Shown in pieces: positions 45,318 to 55,142 of a stretch of DNA of 64,000 bases (its first letter is position 1; every line of letters starts with the position of its first letter). The stretch spans positions 62,001-126,000 of the forward strand of contig NZ_JAJNQN010000007.1 in NCBI RefSeq assembly GCF_022227845.1, written 5' to 3'. Under the pieces are notes generated by a model. The model had not been told where the DNA came from and ran no database searches. It was given only the letters and a program-made list of their open reading frames with translations. The DNA is from Ectothiorhodospira lacustris. GTDB lineage: Bacteria > Pseudomonadota > Gammaproteobacteria > Ectothiorhodospirales > Ectothiorhodospiraceae. The position numbers and the translations under genes were made by a program.

Positions 45318-46091
45318 ATGACACCACCGTCCGCCGGACGACTGCGCAAAGCCCTGGTGCTGGCGCTGGCCCTGCTCCTGCCCGGCATCACCGGGGCCGG
45401 CGTCCCCACCGCCCGGGTGATTGCCCTGGAACATCGTTCGGCCGAGGAGATCCTGCCCCTCATCAAGCCCTTGCTGGGACCCCGGGATGTGGTCACCGGC
45501 AGCGGCTTTCAGCTCATCGTCCGTGCCCGCACCCAGACCCTGGCGGAGATCCGTCAGGTGGTCGCCGACCTGGACACGCCACCCCGCAATCTGTACATCA
45601 GCGTCCGCAGGGGAGAGGCCGGTCACGGCAGTGACACCGCCCGCATCACCCGCCGCACCACCACCGACCGGGGCGGGGACTACCAGACCCTGAGGGTCCT
45701 TGAAGGGCATGTCGCCTTCATTCGCAGCGGCGAGTCGATACCCGTGGGCAGTCAGCGCCTGATTTCCATGCCCGGCGGCCTTGCCCTGGAGCAAACGGTG
45801 GAATACCGGGACCTGGGGCGAGGCTTTCTGGTCCGTCCTCGGCTGCTGTCCGCAGGTAGGGTTCACCTGGACATCCGCACCGTATTCGAGCGTCAAAGCC
45901 CGACCGGCGGCGGGCGTCTGGATCTGCAGGCCGTCGACAGCACGCTTTCCGGCCCGGTGGGCGAATGGATATCCCTGACCCATACCGGCACCAGCGGCAG
46001 AGAGGACGCCGCCCGCATCACCGGCACCCGACGTCAGCAGGACTGGCAGGATATGCCGCTCTTCGTGCGCGTGGACGTGATCCACGACTGA
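45318..46091 (+). CDS. Stand-alone secretin N-domain protein (type II/III secretion-like)
   Basis: 257 residues with a signal peptide. The first half matches a secretin N-domain of the NolW type (ARVIALEHRSAEEILPLIKP, then LIVRARTQTLAEIRQVVADL). The second half resembles the start of the secretin barrel domain (SGESIPVGSQRLISMPGG, FLVRPRLLSAGRVHLDI). It is far too short for a complete secretin pore, and no secretion or pilus genes are near. It may be an assembly factor or a diverged orphan. Starts 62 bp after the HiPIP terminator. Confidence 0.7.
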   Translation: MTPPSAGRLRKALVLALALLLPGITGAGVPTARVIALEHRSAEEILPLIKPLLGPRDVVTGSGFQLIVRARTQTLAEIRQVVADLDTPPRNLYISVRRGEAGHGSDTARITRRTTTDRGGDYQTLRVLEGHVAFIRSGESIPVGSQRLISMPGGLALEQTVEYRDLGRGFLVRPRLLSAGRVHLDIRTVFERQSPTGGGRLDLQAVDSTLSGPVGEWISLTHTGTSGREDAARITGTRRQQDWQDMPLFVRVDVIHD

Positions 46092-46185
46092 AACCGTCGT
46101 CCCGGCCCATGACCGCCGTGATTGACGCCCGTCCCCCCCCCCGCCTACTATGCCTACCGACGATTGCGCCGGATTCCCTTCCTTC

Positions 46186-46992
46186 ATGACCTATTGCCTT
46201 GCCATCACCCTCGACGACGGACTGGTATTCGCTTCCGATTCCCGCACCAATGCGGGAGCAGACCAGGTCTCCATGTACAGCAAGATGCACACCTTCGAAC
46301 TGGAGAAGGAACGCGTCTTCGTACTGCTGACTGCGGGCAATCTGGCCACCTCCCAGGCAGTCCTGTCCCGTATCAAGCGGGACATTGAGGACGAAGCCGA
46401 GGAAAGCCTGCATTCGGTACGGGGTCTGTCGGATGCCGCCGCCTACCTGGGGCGCATCAATCGGGAAGAACGGGAAAAGCATGACGAGACCCTGACCAAG
46501 GCGGGTTTCAGCGCCGATGCGTCCTTCATCCTGGGCGGACAGATCGGGCGGCAGACACCGGAGATCTACCTCGTCTATCCACAAGGCAACTTCATCACCA
46601 CCTCCAGCCACACCCGCTTCCTGCAGATCGGCGAAAGCAAGTACGGCAAGCCCATCCTGGACCGTATCATCGCCCGGGAGACCCCGCTGGGGGATGCCGC
46701 ACGCTGCGCCCTGGTATCCATCGACTCCACCATGCGCTCCAATGTCACCGTGGGTCCCCCCATCGAAATGATCGTCTACGAGCGCGATGCCCTGACGTTC
46801 GAACATTATCTGTGCCTGGACGCGGACGACGAGTATCTGATGGATCTCAAACGCGCCTGGGATGACAATATCCGGCACGCCTTCCAGGATCTGCCCCGGT
46901 TCGACTGGGAGGCCTCCCGCCGCAGCCGACACCGGGGCAGCCAGTTGACCACCACGGGCAAACCCGGCAAGAAGCCCGGGAAAAAGTCCTGA
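46186..46992 (+). CDS. Anbu, proteasome-type peptidase homologue
   Basis: 268 residues in the Ntn-hydrolase fold. The ATG at 46186 is chosen because it leaves Thr at position 1 after Met removal (TYCLAITLDDGLVFASDSRT), with Asp at mature position 17 and a Lys at 32, the proteasome catalytic set. A longer reading from 46150 would bury the Thr. Anbu (ancestral beta subunit) forms lock-washer or ring assemblies; no substrate is agreed. Its usual partners (ATP-grasp, alpha-E, transglutaminase) are encoded at 49202-55092, separated by the acetate permease pair. Confidence 0.9.
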   Translation: MTYCLAITLDDGLVFASDSRTNAGADQVSMYSKMHTFELEKERVFVLLTAGNLATSQAVLSRIKRDIEDEAEESLHSVRGLSDAAAYLGRINREEREKHDETLTKAGFSADASFILGGQIGRQTPEIYLVYPQGNFITTSSHTRFLQIGESKYGKPILDRIIARETPLGDAARCALVSIDSTMRSNVTVGPPIEMIVYERDALTFEHYLCLDADDEYLMDLKRAWDDNIRHAFQDLPRFDWEASRRSRHRGSQLTTTGKPGKKPGKKS

Positions 46993-47139
46993 GACGCACC
47001 GCGTTCGGTCAACACCTCCCCCAATTTGCTGAAATCCTGACCTATATCCGTTCAAACCCGCGTTGATCGGCTATTTTCGCTGTCATCCGCACCGTTTTTA
47101 TTTCGCATGTCGACGGCATGTGGGTAAACTGCGCAGCAG

Positions 47140-47163
47140 ACTTTTTGCGCTGCAACAAAAAGT
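47140..47163. promoter_or_regulatory. Inverted repeat ACTTTTTG-N8-CAAAAAGT before the acetate permease operon
   Basis: Perfect eight-base inverted repeat, 43 bp before the DUF485 start, in the 213-bp gap between Anbu and the permease genes. Candidate operator or activator site for acetate-uptake control; no second copy noticed. Confidence 0.35.
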
Positions 47164-47205
47164 TATTTGATCATAACCAAAGTCAACCTGATAGAGGGGA
47201 GGTCC

Positions 47206-47514
47206 ATGGACCAAAGTACGATCGATCGTATCAAGGCGGATCCCAATTTCCAGCAGCTCGTCAAGAAGCGGTCAAGGCTGGCCTGGGGACTGAGCGCACT
47301 CATGCTGTTGGTGTATTACGCCTTCATCATGCTGGTGGCTTTTGCACCGTCCGTGCTGTCCATCCGTCCCTTCGGTGACAGCATCGTCACCCTGGGCGTG
47401 CCCATGGGCGTGAGCATCATCGTGTTTGCCTTCCTGCTCACCGGCATCTATGTCTACAAGGCCAACACCGAGTTCGACAAACTGAGTGAAAAAGTAAGGG
47501 AGCTTGCCAAATGA
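47206..47514 (+). CDS. yjcH: DUF485 small membrane protein (YjcH-like)
   Basis: 102 residues with two membrane helices ([20 protein letters not shown] and [20 protein letters not shown]). DUF485/YjcH is cotranscribed with the acetate permease in many bacteria. GGGGAGG three bases before ATG 47206 fixes the start. Its stop overlaps the actP start (ATGA). Role probably in assembly or activity of ActP, which is an inference. Confidence 0.9.
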   Translation: MDQSTIDRIKADPNFQQLVKKRSRLAWGLSALMLLVYYAFIMLVAFAPSVLSIRPFGDSIVTLGVPMGVSIIVFAFLLTGIYVYKANTEFDKLSEKVRELAK

Positions 47515-49142
47515 AAGTCCTGCTAGCCCTGTCTTTCGCGGCATTGCTCATGGCTTCGGCCAACGCCTACGCGGGGGATGGCATCAGCTATGCCTCCACC
47601 ATCATGTTCCTGGTCTTCGTGGTCGCCACCATGGGCGTCACCTACTGGGCGGCCCGGCGCACCAAGACCGCCTCCGACTTCTACACCGCGGGCGGCGGCA
47701 TCACCGGTTTCCAGAACGGCCTGGCCATCGCCGGCGACTACATGTCCGCAGCCTCCTTCCTGGGGATCACCGCGCTGGTCTATACCTCCGGCTTCGATGG
47801 CCTGATCTACTCCATCGGCTTTCTGGTGGGCTGGCCGGTGATCATGTTCATCATGTCCGAACGCCTGCGCAACCTGGGTAAGTTCACCTTCTCCGACGTG
47901 GTGTCCTTTCGCTTTCAGCGCACCCCGATCCGCGTGTTCTCGGCCTTTGCCGGCATCACCATCGTCCTGCTCTACCTGATCGCCCAGATGGTGGGCGCGG
48001 GCGCCCTGATCCAGACCCTGTTCGGTCTGAGCTTTGAAGTGGCCGTGGTCATCGTGGGCATGCTGATCATTGCCTACGTGACCTTCGGCGGCATGCTGGC
48101 CACCACCTGGGTGCAGATCATCAAGGCGGTGCTGCTGCTCTCCGGTGCCACCTTCATCGCGGTGATGGCCCTGTACCTGTCCGGCTTCAGCCTGGAGACC
48201 CTGTTCCGTACCGCAGCGGAGACCCACCAGAAAGGTGAAACCATCTTCGATGTGGGCGGCCTGGTGAGCGACCCGATCTCCGCCATCTCCCTGGGTATCG
48301 CCCTGATGTTCGGTACCGCCGGCCTGCCGCATATCCTGATGCGCTTCTTCACCGTGCCCAGCGCCAAGGAAGCCCGCAAGTCCGTGTTCTATGCCACCGG
48401 CTTCATCGGCTACTTCTATGTGCTGACCTTCATCATCGGCATGGGTGCCATCGCCTTCGTGATGGGCAACCCGGCCTACTTCGACGAAGCCGGCAACATG
48501 CTGGGTGGTTCCAACATGCCCGCGGTTCACCTGTCCCATGCCCTGGGCGGCGACCTGTTCCTGGGCTTCATCTCCGCCGTGGCCTTCGCCACCATCCTGG
48601 CGGTGGTAGCCGGTCTGACCCTGGCCGGTGCCTCGGCCATCTCCCATGACCTGTACGCCAGCGTGATCAACAAGAAGGCCACCAGTCAGCAGGAGATGCG
48701 GGTGTCCCGCGTGGCCACCCTGGTGCTGGGCGTGATCGCGGTGCTGCTGGGAATCACCTTCCAGAGCCAGAACATCGCCTTCCTGGTGGGCCTGGCATTC
48801 ACCATTGCCGCTTCCACCACCTTCCCGGTGCTGATCATGTCCATGTACTGGGGCGGCATGACCACCCTGGGCGCGGTACTGGGCGGCACCCTGGGCCTGA
48901 TCTCGGCCGTGGTGATGGTGGTCCTGGGTCCGAACGTGTGGGTGCAGGTGCTGGGTAATGAACAGGCCATCGTGCCCTACAGCAACCCGGCGCTGTTCAC
49001 CGTGACCATTGCCTTCCTGGGCATCTGGATCTTCTCCCTGCTTGACAAGTCCAAGCGGGCGGCGGTGGACAAGGCGCTGTTCGAAGCTCAGTACATCCGT
49101 GCCCAGACGGGTATCGGCATCGACAAGGCCTCGCAGCACTAA
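47511..49142 (+). CDS. actP: Cation/acetate symporter ActP
   Basis: 543 residues. A cleavable signal-like N-terminus ([10 protein letters not shown]) precedes about 13 helices of the sodium:solute symporter family. Family motifs: [40 protein letters not shown] and [18 protein letters not shown]. It imports acetate, and possibly glycolate or propionate, with cations. Coupled to yjcH. A 14-bp-stem terminator follows. The opposite strand is also open across this gene, but its translation is a low-complexity shadow. Confidence 0.94.
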   Translation: MKVLLALSFAALLMASANAYAGDGISYASTIMFLVFVVATMGVTYWAARRTKTASDFYTAGGGITGFQNGLAIAGDYMSAASFLGITALVYTSGFDGLIYSIGFLVGWPVIMFIMSERLRNLGKFTFSDVVSFRFQRTPIRVFSAFAGITIVLLYLIAQMVGAGALIQTLFGLSFEVAVVIVGMLIIAYVTFGGMLATTWVQIIKAVLLLSGATFIAVMALYLSGFSLETLFRTAAETHQKGETIFDVGGLVSDPISAISLGIALMFGTAGLPHILMRFFTVPSAKEARKSVFYATGFIGYFYVLTFIIGMGAIAFVMGNPAYFDEAGNMLGGSNMPAVHLSHALGGDLFLGFISAVAFATILAVVAGLTLAGASAISHDLYASVINKKATSQQEMRVSRVATLVLGVIAVLLGITFQSQNIAFLVGLAFTIAASTTFPVLIMSMYWGGMTTLGAVLGGTLGLISAVVMVVLGPNVWVQVLGNEQAIVPYSNPALFTVTIAFLGIWIFSLLDKSKRAAVDKALFEAQYIRAQTGIGIDKASQH

Positions 49143-49155
49143 GGCGGCCACCATG

Positions 49156-49192
49156 AAGCCCTTCTCCCCGCTCCGGGGAGAAGGGCTTTTTT
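49156..49192 (+). terminator. Strong Rho-independent terminator after actP
   Basis: Fourteen-base perfect stem AAGCCCTTCTCCCC / GGGGAGAAGGGCTT with a five-base loop and a run of six T. It ends 10 bp from the stop of the convergent transglutaminase gene. Confidence 0.92.
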
Positions 49193-49201
49193 GTGCCCGT
49201 C

Positions 49202-50077
49202 TTACCCTTCCCGCACCACGTCCACCCGGACTTCCAGGGCGTGGGAATCGCCGCCGCCGAACAGCACGCCCTTGACCGGCGTCACATCCGTATAGTCCCG
49301 TCCCCAGGCCAGGGTAATATGCCGATCCATGGGGATCAGGTTGTTGGTGGGATCCAGGTCCAGCCAGCCCTCGCCCGGGATGTACACGGAAAACCAGGCA
49401 TGGGAAGCATCGGCCCCTTCCAGCTTTTTCTGCCCCGGCGGCGGCAGGGTTTCCAGATAGCCGCTCACATAGCGCGCCGCCAGGCCATGACTGCGCAGAC
49501 AGCCCAGCGCCAGGTGGGCAAAGTCCTGGCAGACCCCGCAGCGATGACGCATCACCATGGACAGCTCCGTGCTCACGGAAGTAAACCCCGGCCGATATTC
49601 GAAATCCTGAAAAATCCGCCCCATCAACTCCTCCACCGCCTCGCGCAGGGGTCGCCCCGGCAAGAGGGAGCGGGCCGCATAGTCATGCAACTCCGATAAC
49701 AGCGGCACCTGGGGCGAAGGCAGCACATATTGACGGGCGTCCAGGGTCTCGGACGTGTTCTCCTGCAACAGCCGATCGCACACCGTTTCCCAGGCCTGCA
49801 GACCCCGTGGCTCCGCCCCGGAGGGCTGCAGGATCACCTGACTGCCGGCCGTGATCTCCAGTTCGCGATGGCTCTGCCGGATACTGAAGCAATGGACCCG
49901 GTTGCCGAAAAAATCCAGCCGCTCCGCCTGGTAACCCGGTAGCGGTGACACCTGGATTTCCAGCGACTGCAGGGACTGAACGGCCGTGTCCCGGGGTGCC
50001 AGATGAAGCTCGTTGTGGCACAGGCTCACGGGACCGGGATAGTGGTAATGGGTGACATGCCGGATACGATACTTCAT
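49202..50077 (-). CDS. Transglutaminase-like cysteine peptidase of the Anbu/ATP-grasp system
   Basis: 291 residues. N-terminal beta domain (RIRHVTHYHYPGPVSLCHNE) and a transglutaminase core with the triad Cys in RCGVCQDFAHL, His in DASHAWFSV and Asp in LDLDPTNN. Such enzymes are in conserved operons with circularly permuted ATP-grasp and alpha-E proteins; Iyer and Aravind proposed that these sets build and remove peptide tags. The start overlaps the stop of the fusion gene upstream (ATGA). Cytoplasmic: no signal peptide. Confidence 0.9.
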   Translation of the reverse strand: MKYRIRHVTHYHYPGPVSLCHNELHLAPRDTAVQSLQSLEIQVSPLPGYQAERLDFFGNRVHCFSIRQSHRELEITAGSQVILQPSGAEPRGLQAWETVCDRLLQENTSETLDARQYVLPSPQVPLLSELHDYAARSLLPGRPLREAVEELMGRIFQDFEYRPGFTSVSTELSMVMRHRCGVCQDFAHLALGCLRSHGLAARYVSGYLETLPPPGQKKLEGADASHAWFSVYIPGEGWLDLDPTNNLIPMDRHITLAWGRDYTDVTPVKGVLFGGGDSHALEVRVDVVREG

Positions 50078-52635
50078 ATCCCCGGTACCGGCAGATTGGA
50101 GACCAGCAGATGCTGGCTGCGTGTGAAATCAAAATAGGATCGGCTCAGGGCTTGAGAGGCGCTGCCGAGCAGGTGCTGCTGGCGTGCCAGACACTGATCC
50201 AGTGCCTGACGATGCCCCCCCTGCGCATCCGGCTGCGTCAATTCGCGCAACTGCAGGCGACGCAGTTCAGTGCGAGCCTCCAAGATCAGGCGCTCCGCCG
50301 GGGTCAGGCGCTCGTCCCGCTCAGTGCGCGGCATGGCCGCCCCGTGGCACTCCAGGGCCGCCAATTGAAAACCCAGGGAACGAGGGTTTCGCTCGTCGAC
50401 CAGCAGGCTGTCCAGCAGGGCCTCCGGACGCAGTGCCTGGGGATCGGCGGCGGTGTTCTCGGCATAGTTAAGGACCGCTTCCAGCAGCGGCGGTTCGTCC
50501 TCCGGCGCACAGGGACGCACCAGGGTGGCCCGCAGCAGGCTGGTCAACAGCAGCCCCCGCTCCAGACGTCGCCCGGCGTCCAGGAAGACCCAGTTCAGGT
50601 GCCTGGGCGTGCTCTCCTGGGCCAGACCGGACATAGCCAGCAGGTGCGTGATGAGTTCATCCAGGTTGCGTGCCAGGTGTTCCGGATCATGGGGTCGCCA
50701 CTGCCCCAGGGCATTGCTGCGCTCCTGCAGGCCCGAGATGACCCGCCAACTGTCACCGGAGATGCGGTCTCGCAACTCGTGACCGGCCCGCAACAGGGCC
50801 TGCAGGGTAAAACCCAGGCTACCGATGCGTTCACGATTGAGGATGAGTTCCAGTAATTCCGGTGCCGGATCGGCCAGGGCGGTCTCCGCCCCAGCCAGGA
50901 CAAAACCGGGATACGTGGCCGTTAGATGAGTCAGTGCCCGCAGCAGGGTGCGCAGGGTGGCATCCCGGGTACCGATGGCACCGGACTCCCTCACCAGGCG
51001 GCGGCGCGTCAGCACCACCTGTATGAGCCGCAGGGTGCCCTCGGCCCGCTCCGCATAGCGCCCCATCCAGAACAGATTTTCCGCCACCCGCCCCGACAGC
51101 GATACCGGCGTACCCAGCCCGCCCACCATGGGCATGGCCCCCACCAGACCCAGTGACGGTTCGGCCTCGGAGGCCAGCACCCAGGTATCCTTGCTCACGC
51201 CGCCTGCCTGATTCGAGACCCAGGCGGCGCCCCGGGAACCGGCCACCCGGGACAGGCCGCCGGGCATCACCACGTAATCACCTTCCCGGGCACACAGGTA
51301 GGTCCGCAGCCAGCCACGACGGGGCTCCAGGTCCCCTGCCGGCCCCAAGGCCGGCAGGGTGGACAATTCCAGCCGTTCCTGGGCCACGAAACCACGAGGA
51401 TTGGCATGGATGCGGTCCTTCAGGGCCTCACGCTCGGAACGGGAGAGCGTATCGCCGAACAGAGTGGCACTGCGGCCCGGCTCCAGATCGCGGATCACCA
51501 GCTGTTCCAGTCGGGACAGTACGTACTCCCGCTGCAGGGGGTCACCACACCACCAGGTTTCTACCGTGGACAGGATCAGGTCCTGCCCCAGCAGGTGGCG
51601 GGCAATGGCGGGCAGATAGGCCGACAGGGCCGGACACTCCAACACACCACTGCCCAGGGGGTTGACGATGGCCACCCGCCCCTGTCGCGCCACCTCCAAA
51701 AGACCCGCTACCCCCAGCCGGGAATCCTGACGCAGTTCCAGCGGGTCACAAAAGCTGTCATCCACACGACGCAGGATCACGTCCACCGGCTCCGGACCGT
51801 TCAGGGAGCGCAACCAGACCCGCCCTTCGGAAACCACCAGGTCCTGCCCCTGCACCAGGGTGTATCCCAGGTAACCGGCCAGGTACACATGCTCGAACCA
51901 GGTCTCGTTGAGGGGACCGGGGGACAGTAGCACCACCCGTGGGGCATCCGGCCCGGTGGCGGGCGAAGGCAACCCGATCAGACTTTGGCGCAGGGTCTGG
52001 AAGAAACGGGTGAGGCGATGGGCCTGGGCATCCCGATACAGGCTGGGGAACACCCGGGACAGGATCACCCGGTTCTCCAGGGCATACCCGGCCCCGGAAG
52101 GGGCCTGGGTACGGTCCCCCAGGACCACGAAATGTCCATCGGGACGGCGCACCAGGTCGGCCGCATACAGGGCCAGGGGATTGGGGACCTCGGGCAGACT
52201 GCCGACACAGGGACGCAGAAACCCCGGATACCCATAGATCAGTTCCAGGGGCAGCAGGCCCTTGCGGATCAGTTCGCGGGGACCATAAAGATCCTTGAGG
52301 ATCAGGTTCAGAAGTTCCGCCCGCTGGATGAGGCCGGTCTCGATGACGGCCCATTCCTTGCTTTCCAGCACCATGGGCACCGGATCCAGCGGCCAGGAGC
52401 GCTCAGCCCCCTGAGGGTCGGAATAGACGTTGTAAGTGACCCCGCTTTCCCGCAGCAGGCGCCCGACATCCGCGGCCCGCTCCGCCAGCCCCTCCCGTCC
52501 CAACTGCGCCAAGGCCCCCATGATCGGCTCCCATTGCGGACGCAGGGCACCCTCGGGCGTGAGCAGCTCATCAAAGCGGTTCCCGGACAGGGCGTATTCC
52601 GGGGTCAACAGCGGCAGGGGCGCGTGGACAGCCAT
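50074..52635 (-). CDS. Fusion of circularly permuted ATP-grasp (type 2) and alpha-E domain
   Basis: 853 residues. Residues about 1-500 align with the permuted ATP-grasp protein encoded upstream (53647-55092), e.g. VVLLSPGPLNETWFEHVYLA and WVSNQAGGVSKDTWV. Residues about 505-853 are an alpha-E domain (GRVAENLFWMGRYAERAEG). In the ATP-grasp half, the KPANESGGYG-type loop of the paralogue is replaced by IRDLEPGRSATLFG (about 379-392), so ATP binding or catalysis may be altered. It lies between the alpha-E gene and the transglutaminase gene, coupled to the latter. Confidence 0.9.
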   Translation of the reverse strand: MAVHAPLPLLTPEYALSGNRFDELLTPEGALRPQWEPIMGALAQLGREGLAERAADVGRLLRESGVTYNVYSDPQGAERSWPLDPVPMVLESKEWAVIETGLIQRAELLNLILKDLYGPRELIRKGLLPLELIYGYPGFLRPCVGSLPEVPNPLALYAADLVRRPDGHFVVLGDRTQAPSGAGYALENRVILSRVFPSLYRDAQAHRLTRFFQTLRQSLIGLPSPATGPDAPRVVLLSPGPLNETWFEHVYLAGYLGYTLVQGQDLVVSEGRVWLRSLNGPEPVDVILRRVDDSFCDPLELRQDSRLGVAGLLEVARQGRVAIVNPLGSGVLECPALSAYLPAIARHLLGQDLILSTVETWWCGDPLQREYVLSRLEQLVIRDLEPGRSATLFGDTLSRSEREALKDRIHANPRGFVAQERLELSTLPALGPAGDLEPRRGWLRTYLCAREGDYVVMPGGLSRVAGSRGAAWVSNQAGGVSKDTWVLASEAEPSLGLVGAMPMVGGLGTPVSLSGRVAENLFWMGRYAERAEGTLRLIQVVLTRRRLVRESGAIGTRDATLRTLLRALTHLTATYPGFVLAGAETALADPAPELLELILNRERIGSLGFTLQALLRAGHELRDRISGDSWRVISGLQERSNALGQWRPHDPEHLARNLDELITHLLAMSGLAQESTPRHLNWVFLDAGRRLERGLLLTSLLRATLVRPCAPEDEPPLLEAVLNYAENTAADPQALRPEALLDSLLVDERNPRSLGFQLAALECHGAAMPRTERDERLTPAERLILEARTELRRLQLRELTQPDAQGGHRQALDQCLARQQHLLGSASQALSRSYFDFTRSQHLLVSNLPVPGI

Positions 52636-52659
52636 GAGGTAAGCCGGGCCGGGGCCCGG

Positions 52660-53610
52660 TCAGACAGCCCTGTCCAGACTGAACCAGGTGTCGGCGATCA
52701 TGTCGTGCAATTCATTCATCTCCTGCTGGAGCTGGTCGATGAAGCGGTGCAGTTCATCTGCCTCCAGAAGCTTGTCGACGTTGGCTTCCATCACATGACG
52801 CCTGACCTGAATGGCCAGGCGCAAGGCGATCTCGTTGCGGGGCAGATTGGTCAGACTGATTTCCACCTCGCCCAGGGCATGGGCCACGGCACGGGGAAAC
52901 TCGCGGTCCTGAAAGATGAATTTAAGCACATCCTCGCCATTGACCCGTCGCCGTACATGCTGGCGATACATCTGGAAGGCACTGAGGGACTTGAGGATAT
53001 TCACCCACAGCAGGCTCTCGAACTGGGCCATGGCAGCCTCGTCCTGAGGATCGTTGCTCAACAGCCCCATGGCCCCCACATCCAGCAGGCGAGTGGTCAT
53101 ATCCGCCCGCTCCAGATTACGGCCGGCGCGAATGAAGTCATAGGCCGCGTCATGACTCATGGTGCCCGCCAACATGCCGGTAAGCTGCTGGCAATGGCTG
53201 ATCACCTTGACCAGGTACTGATAGCGTCCCCGCTTACTCAGCCCGGTGTCCACGGCGGAGTCGGCATAGTGATACAGCTCGTTCACCGTCTCCCAGACCT
53301 CGCTGGGGACCAGATCCCGGGTGGTACGCACATTTTCCCGGGCCGCCCGCAAGGCATTGAGAATAGATCCCGGGTTATCGCCGTCCGCCAGCAGGAACTT
53401 CACCACGTTGCGTTCATCGTACTTGCGGTAGTTCTTTTCGTAGATCGATTCATTGCCGGTAATGGACACCATACCCCGCCAGGACAGGCGCACGCTGCGG
53501 GGCATGTCCAGGGCCAGATGGTTGAAGGCGGTGACCATGCGCGCGGCATTCTCGGCCCGCTCGATGTAGCGGGCCATCCAGTAAAGACGTTCGGCAACAC
53601 GTGAAAGCAT
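52660..53610 (-). CDS. Alpha-E domain protein
   Basis: 316 residues, all helical. The start MLSRVAERLYWMARYIERAE and RNLERADMTTRLLDVGAMGL are typical of the alpha-E (DUF403) family, named for its conserved glutamates. These proteins always accompany permuted ATP-grasp enzymes and may hold the peptide or substrate. 24 bp from the fusion gene and 36 bp after the ATP-grasp gene, hence one transcript. Confidence 0.9.
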   Translation of the reverse strand: MLSRVAERLYWMARYIERAENAARMVTAFNHLALDMPRSVRLSWRGMVSITGNESIYEKNYRKYDERNVVKFLLADGDNPGSILNALRAARENVRTTRDLVPSEVWETVNELYHYADSAVDTGLSKRGRYQYLVKVISHCQQLTGMLAGTMSHDAAYDFIRAGRNLERADMTTRLLDVGAMGLLSNDPQDEAAMAQFESLLWVNILKSLSAFQMYRQHVRRRVNGEDVLKFIFQDREFPRAVAHALGEVEISLTNLPRNEIALRLAIQVRRHVMEANVDKLLEADELHRFIDQLQQEMNELHDMIADTWFSLDRAV

Positions 53611-53646
53611 GGGGTCAGGCCTGCAGGTTGAGGGACAAGGACGAGG

Positions 53647-55092
53647 TCATTCCGTATCGACGATCCAGGTGTCCTTGCTCCCCCCGCCCTGGGAGGAGTT
53701 GACCACCAGGGAGCCTTTGCGCAAGGCTACCCGGGTCAGGCCACCGGCAGTCACGTCGGTACGCACCCCCTGCAGGATGAAGGGGCGCAGATCCAGATGG
53801 CGGGGCTCCAGATGACCATCGCACAGGGTGGGTGAGGTGGAGAGCTTCAGGGTGGGCTGGGCGATATAGTTGCGCGGGTCCTTGCGGATCAGCTCGGCGA
53901 ACTCCTGGCGCTGCTTGCGCGTGGCATGGGGGCCGACGATCATGCCGTAGCCACCGGACTCATTGGCGGGTTTGACCACCAGATGTTCCAGGTTGGCCAG
54001 CACGTACTCCCGCTCCTTGGGGTTCATGCACAGATGGGTGGGCACATTGGGGATGATCGGGTCCTGGTCCAGGTAGTAGCGGATCATCTTGGGCACGAAA
54101 GCATAGACCACCTTGTCGTCCGCCACCCCCGCACCGGGGGCGTTCACCAGGGCCACGTTGCCCTTGCGCCAAGCCCGCATCAGTCCCTTCACCCCCAGCA
54201 TGGAGTCGGGATTGAAGGCCTCCGGATCCAGGAACAGGTCATCAATGCGCCGGTAGATCACGTCCACCCGTTCCAGACCCGCGACCGTGCGCATGTAGAC
54301 ACAGTCATCGTCACTCACCACCAGGTCAGCCCCCTCCACCAGTTCGGCCCCCATGCGCTGCGCCAGATAGGCATGCTCGAAATAGGCGGAGTTATAGATG
54401 CCGGGGGTCAGTACCACCACCTGCGGATAGTCCATGGGGCGAGGGGACAGGGCAGCCAGCATGTCAAACAGCAAAGAGGGGTACTCGTCCACCGGGCGGA
54501 TGCTGTAGTTCTCGAACAGTTCGGGGAAGACCCGCTTGGTGACCTGGCGGTTTTCCAGCATGTAGGACACCCCGGACGGGACGCGCAGGTTGTCCTCCAA
54601 CACGTAGAAGGTACCGTCGGCATCGCGCACCAGGTCGGAACCGCAGATGTGGGCCCAGACACCATGGGTCGGCTGGATGCCGATGCATTGCTCGCGAAAG
54701 TTCTTCGACTTGGCCAGTACCGACTTGGGAAAGACCTTGTCCTTGACGATGCGCTGTTCGTTGTAGAGATCGTTGATGAACAGGTTCAGGGCCGTGAGCC
54801 GCTGGGCCAGCCCCGCCTCCACCCGTGCCCACTCACTGCGGGGGATGATGCGGGGGATGATGTCGAAGGGCCAGGCCCGGTCGATGTTACCCCCTTCGGT
54901 GTACACCGTGAAGGTGATCCCCATCTCCACGATGGCGTGCTCGGCGGCCGCCTTGCGTTCGTGCAGTTCCTCATCGCTCAGGGAGCGCAGATAATTGGTC
55001 AGGGTGAGTGCTGCCTCCCGTGCCTGTCCCGGGGCGGCGATGAGCTCATCATAGAATCCAGCCGGGTCGTAGGACTTCCAGTCAATGGTCAT
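53647..55092 (-). CDS. Circularly permuted type 2 ATP-grasp protein
   Basis: 481 residues. The first gene of the operon. Hallmarks: GITFTVYTEGGNIDRAWPFD, RVPSGVSYMLENRQVTKRVF, EREYVLANLEHLVVKPANES, then GGYGMIVGPHAT, and near the end VNSSQGGGSKDTWIVDTE. The complete Lys-Pro and glycine-rich loop suggests an active peptide- or amide-forming ligase, unlike the fused copy downstream. Substrates unknown. Confidence 0.9.
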   Translation of the reverse strand: MTIDWKSYDPAGFYDELIAAPGQAREAALTLTNYLRSLSDEELHERKAAAEHAIVEMGITFTVYTEGGNIDRAWPFDIIPRIIPRSEWARVEAGLAQRLTALNLFINDLYNEQRIVKDKVFPKSVLAKSKNFREQCIGIQPTHGVWAHICGSDLVRDADGTFYVLEDNLRVPSGVSYMLENRQVTKRVFPELFENYSIRPVDEYPSLLFDMLAALSPRPMDYPQVVVLTPGIYNSAYFEHAYLAQRMGAELVEGADLVVSDDDCVYMRTVAGLERVDVIYRRIDDLFLDPEAFNPDSMLGVKGLMRAWRKGNVALVNAPGAGVADDKVVYAFVPKMIRYYLDQDPIIPNVPTHLCMNPKEREYVLANLEHLVVKPANESGGYGMIVGPHATRKQRQEFAELIRKDPRNYIAQPTLKLSTSPTLCDGHLEPRHLDLRPFILQGVRTDVTAGGLTRVALRKGSLVVNSSQGGGSKDTWIVDTE

Positions 55093-55142
55093 GGGATTTT
55101 CCGTGGTTCCTGGGGCGGGGCGCGCTGGTGACGGGTGGACAT

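Noticed and set aside
47523-49154. 543-codon open frame on the minus strand opposite actP
   Set aside because: Translation is a Gly/His/Gln/Glu low-complexity string typical of the antisense of GC-rich genes; ActP on the plus strand has clear family motifs and a terminator.
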